A stretch of 64,000 nt of DNA from Gaetbulibacter_A aestuarii (GTDB taxonomy: Bacteria; Bacteroidota; Bacteroidia; Flavobacteriales; Flavobacteriaceae). Position 1 is the stretch's first letter; each line of letters opens with the position of its first letter. Of the stretch, positions 61,668 to 64,000 are shown piece by piece. Both the position numbers and the translations under genes were made by a program. The stretch covers positions 1,116,001 to 1,180,000 of the forward strand of contig NZ_BAABAY010000001.1 of assembly GCF_039537665.1 (NCBI RefSeq). The letters run 5' to 3'. Under the pieces are notes generated by a model. It was not told the origin of the DNA and ran no database searches. It saw only the letters and a list, made by a program, of their open reading frames with translations.

Positions 61668-62297
61668 GTGAACATCACCTTGATTTTTTTTACAGGTTTA
61701 ATAGTAGCTCTAATTGGAGTGATTCCGCCGGGACTTCTTAATATGACAGCCGCGAAGATTAGTTTAAAGGAAGGTCACGTTCGTGGGGTTATGTTTTCAG
61801 TAGGTGTTTGTATAATTGTACTTGTTCAAACAGCTATTGCTGCTATTTTTGCTAAATATTTAAGTCGGCATCCAGAGGTTATCCATATTTTGCAGCGTGT
61901 AGCCTTTGTTATTTTTGTGCTCATTACCATTTATTATTTTTTTATTGCTAAATCACAACCGAGTTCACAATTACAACCCAAAATAAAAAGTAAACACAGT
62001 CGCTTTTTTCAAGGTATGTTCATGTCGGCCATTAATATGTTTCCTATACCTTATCAAGCCTATATGACGCTTACCCTGGGCTCTGTAGGGTTACTTAGTT
62101 TTGAGAAGTTAAGCCTTGCTTCATACGTTGCTGGAGCGGCTATGGGAACCTTTGTCATGTTGTACATTTACATGTTCTTTTTCGATAGAATAGGAACCAA
62201 ACGTATCATTTCACAAAAGAATATGAACTATAGTATCGGCACTATTACAGGTATTATTGCTTTGATAACCCTTTTTAATATTCTTAAAGATTTTTAG
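61668..62297 (+). CDS. LysE/RhtB-family exporter
   Basis: A 209-residue membrane protein with six hydrophobic segments and the N-terminal signature IPPGLLNMTAAKISLKEGH (near 18-36) of LysE-family amino acid exporters. GTG start 1 bp after the trmB stop. Substrate unknown. Confidence 0.82.
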   Translation: MNITLIFFTGLIVALIGVIPPGLLNMTAAKISLKEGHVRGVMFSVGVCIIVLVQTAIAAIFAKYLSRHPEVIHILQRVAFVIFVLITIYYFFIAKSQPSSQLQPKIKSKHSRFFQGMFMSAINMFPIPYQAYMTLTLGSVGLLSFEKLSLASYVAGAAMGTFVMLYIYMFFFDRIGTKRIISQKNMNYSIGTITGIIALITLFNILKDF

Positions 62298-62299
62298 TT

Positions 62300-62635
62300 G
62301 TGGAAAAAGAAACCATTTCCTTCTTCGATCGCGTTCACGAGGTAGCTAAACAGATTCCTTTTGGCAAGGTCACTAGTTATGGTGCTATCGCGAAATATTT
62401 GGGTGCTGCCAAAAGTGCTCGCATGGTGGGTTATGCCATGAATGCTTCCCACACCAAAGATGTTCCGGCTCATCGTGTTGTTAATCGTAAAGGCTTACTT
62501 ACAGGGAAGCATCATTTTGATGGTACAAACCTTATGCAACAGCTTTTAGAGAGTGAAGGCGTAGTGGTTGTTAATAATCAAATACAAAATTTTGAAGCTA
62601 TTTTCTGGGATCCTTCCGAAGCCTTGAAAAACTGA
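62300..62635 (+). CDS. Alkyltransferase-like (ATL) DNA-binding protein, MGMT family
   Basis: A 111-residue protein of the O6-alkylguanine-DNA alkyltransferase fold (IPFGKVTSYGAIAKYLG, SARMVGYAM). The active-site motif of MGMT, PCHRV, reads PAHRV here, so the alkyl-accepting Cys is Ala. Such ATL proteins bind alkylated guanine and hand it to nucleotide excision repair. GTG start, 2 bp after the exporter gene stop. Confidence 0.88.
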   Translation: MEKETISFFDRVHEVAKQIPFGKVTSYGAIAKYLGAAKSARMVGYAMNASHTKDVPAHRVVNRKGLLTGKHHFDGTNLMQQLLESEGVVVVNNQIQNFEAIFWDPSEALKN

Positions 62636-62743
62636 AATTTCAGCATAAAAAAATTCGATCAATTAATTGATAAATCTTCTAAAGGAAGTATGTCCCTTCC
62701 GTTGATATTAGTTATCTTTGCTATTTAGAATTAATCTTAATAC

Positions 62744-63880
62744 ATGAAACTAAGCAAACAAGACATTTTAAAGGCATTAGAAACGATTTCAGTACCTGGA
62801 GAAGGTCAAAATATGATTGAAAGTGGCGCTGTAAAAAATGTTAATGTTTTTGGTGATGAAGTTGTTGTTGATATCACCATTAAAAACCCAAGTTTACAGG
62901 CTAAAAAAAGAACTGAAGTCGATATTCTCAAAACGATTCACGATAAGGTTTACCAGAAAGCTAAAGTTAAAACCAACATTAGTGTTGAAGCACCTGCTAA
63001 ACCTAAAACGAATACCATAAAAGGCAATCCTATTCCCGGTATCAATAATATTATTGCAGTGGCCTCAGGAAAAGGTGGCGTTGGAAAATCTACGATCACA
63101 GCTAATTTAGCCGTAACCCTTGCTAAAATGGGTTTTAAAGTTGGGGTTTTAGATGCCGACATTTATGGTCCTTCTATGCCTATTATGTTCGATGTAGCCG
63201 ATGAAAAACCTCTGGCAGTAAACGTAGATGGGAAATCTAAAATGAAACCTATCGAGAATTACGGTGTGAAGATCCTTTCCATAGGATTTTTTACCCAACC
63301 AAATCAGGCAGTGGTATGGCGTGGCCCCATGGCTGCGAAAGCGCTTAATCAAATGATATTTGATGCAGCCTGGGGTGAATTAGATTTCTTGCTTTTAGAC
63401 TTGCCTCCCGGAACCGGCGATATTCATTTAAGTATTATGCAGTCGCTTCCAATTACGGGAGCAGTTGTGGTGAGCACCCCGCAAAATGTAGCTTTGGCTG
63501 ATGCAAAAAAAGGTGTGGCGATGTTCCAACAGGAAAGTATAAATGTGCCGGTATTAGGTATAGTTGAAAATATGGCTTACTTTACACCCGCTGAATTACC
63601 TGAAAATAAATATTACATTTTTGGACAGGAAGGAGCAAAACACTTATCAGAAGATTTAGAAGTGCCATTCCTTGGAGAAATTCCGTTGGTACAAAGTATT
63701 CGGGAAGCCGGTGATGCCGGTCGTCCTGCCGGATTACAAACGGGAACACCTTTGGAAGAGGCTTTCGAAAATTTAACGAGGAATGTTGTTGAAGAAGTAG
63801 TGCGACGCAATGAAGATTTGCCACCTACTGAAGCTATTAAAATTACAACAATGGCTGGCTGTTCAGCAGTAAAAAAATAA
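62744..63880 (+). CDS. Mrp/ApbC-type iron-sulfur carrier ATPase
   Basis: A 378-residue P-loop protein. The N-terminal DUF59/MIP18-like domain (about 1-80) is followed by the deviant Walker A ASGKGGVGKSTITANLA (near 108), DADIYGPSMP (near 140), LLLDLPPGTGD (near 216) and the Mrp-type STPQNVALADAKKGVAMF. Mrp/ApbC proteins carry [4Fe-4S] clusters to client enzymes; however, the paired CxxC seen in many members is not evident. The next gene is NifU-like, which supports a cluster-assembly role. Confidence 0.9.
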   Translation: MKLSKQDILKALETISVPGEGQNMIESGAVKNVNVFGDEVVVDITIKNPSLQAKKRTEVDILKTIHDKVYQKAKVKTNISVEAPAKPKTNTIKGNPIPGINNIIAVASGKGGVGKSTITANLAVTLAKMGFKVGVLDADIYGPSMPIMFDVADEKPLAVNVDGKSKMKPIENYGVKILSIGFFTQPNQAVVWRGPMAAKALNQMIFDAAWGELDFLLLDLPPGTGDIHLSIMQSLPITGAVVVSTPQNVALADAKKGVAMFQQESINVPVLGIVENMAYFTPAELPENKYYIFGQEGAKHLSEDLEVPFLGEIPLVQSIREAGDAGRPAGLQTGTPLEEAFENLTRNVVEEVVRRNEDLPPTEAIKITTMAGCSAVKK

Positions 63881-63883
63881 GAT

Positions 63884-64000
63884 ATGACCTCAGATGAAGT
63901 TAAACTAAATGTGGAAAAGGCTCTGGATGAGATTCGTCCGTTTTTACAGAGCGATGGCGGTGATATTTCCTTATTATCCATTGAAGAGAACGATACGCTT
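63884..64000 (+). CDS. NifU-like C-terminal domain protein (3' end missing)
   Basis: The first 39 codons are visible (MTSDEVKLNVEKALDEIRPF, then LQSDGGDISLLSIEEND), typical of the NifU C-terminal scaffold domain used in Fe-S cluster assembly. The gene runs past the right edge; the expected CxxC motif would lie outside. It starts 3 bp after the Mrp-type gene stop, so both form one transcription unit. Confidence 0.85.
   Translation, partial: MTSDEVKLNVEKALDEIRPFLQSDGGDISLLSIEENDTL

Overview
The window is chromosomal DNA of a gliding member of the Flavobacteriaceae (Bacteroidota), probably marine. The evidence is gliding genes (gldE, gldD), two proteins with type IX secretion (T9SS) sorting tails, sulfatases, many Bacteroidota-only families (DUF4199, DUF4301, DUF3127, DUF3098, DUF4271, DUF4296), A+T-rich spacers without Shine-Dalgarno sites, and promoters of the Bacteroidota form TTTG-N19-TAnnTTTG (clearest before rplU and trmB). 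No rRNA, tRNA, CRISPR array, prophage or intact insertion sequence was seen. Most of the window is compact core genome.

Layout. 1-3.2 kb: gldE-gldD, an HMA lipoprotein, a DUF4199 protein and rplU-rpmA. 3.2-7.3 kb: two secreted sulfatases. 7.5-11.7 kb: an M1 peptidase and ahcY, with a structured repeat between them. 11.8-18.2 kb: a vitamin B1 (thiamine) uptake region. It has a YkoF-like thiamine-binding protein, a PnuC/PnuT permease and a NadR-like kinase, overlapping with a DUF4301 gene and arfB, then a TPP riboswitch in front of a TonB-dependent receptor. 18.2-18.5 kb: a cluster of palindromic repeats. 18.5-33.6 kb: housekeeping genes (greA, HIT, aat, tag, truB, uppP, ftsX) and a divergent glycerate permease/kinase pair. 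33.7-37.1 kb: a leuS gene with an in-frame inserted DUF559 nuclease-like domain. 37-56 kb: ald, an aminotransferase/omega-amidase pair, glyS, an Lrp regulator, a second copy of the structured repeat, a saccharopine dehydrogenase-family gene, pckA, hemD, a dihydroorotase and tyrS. 56.5-64 kb: a LuxE-like protein, two T9SS-sorted proteins, a PhoB/PhoR-type pair, trmB, a LysE-type exporter, an alkyltransferase-like protein, an Mrp/ApbC ATPase and the start of a NifU-like gene cut by the window edge.

The most unusual features are: (1) the leuS insertion, 151 residues between the catalytic core and the editing domain, bounded by inverted G/C-rich palindromes that also occur as a solo copy about 16 kb away; (2) a structured repeat family of roughly 80-100 nt present twice; (3) a nested palindrome after the thiamine receptor whose two halves differ by pairing-preserving changes; (4) the split thiamine uptake locus. 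Functions are inferred from reading the sequence; no database search was run.
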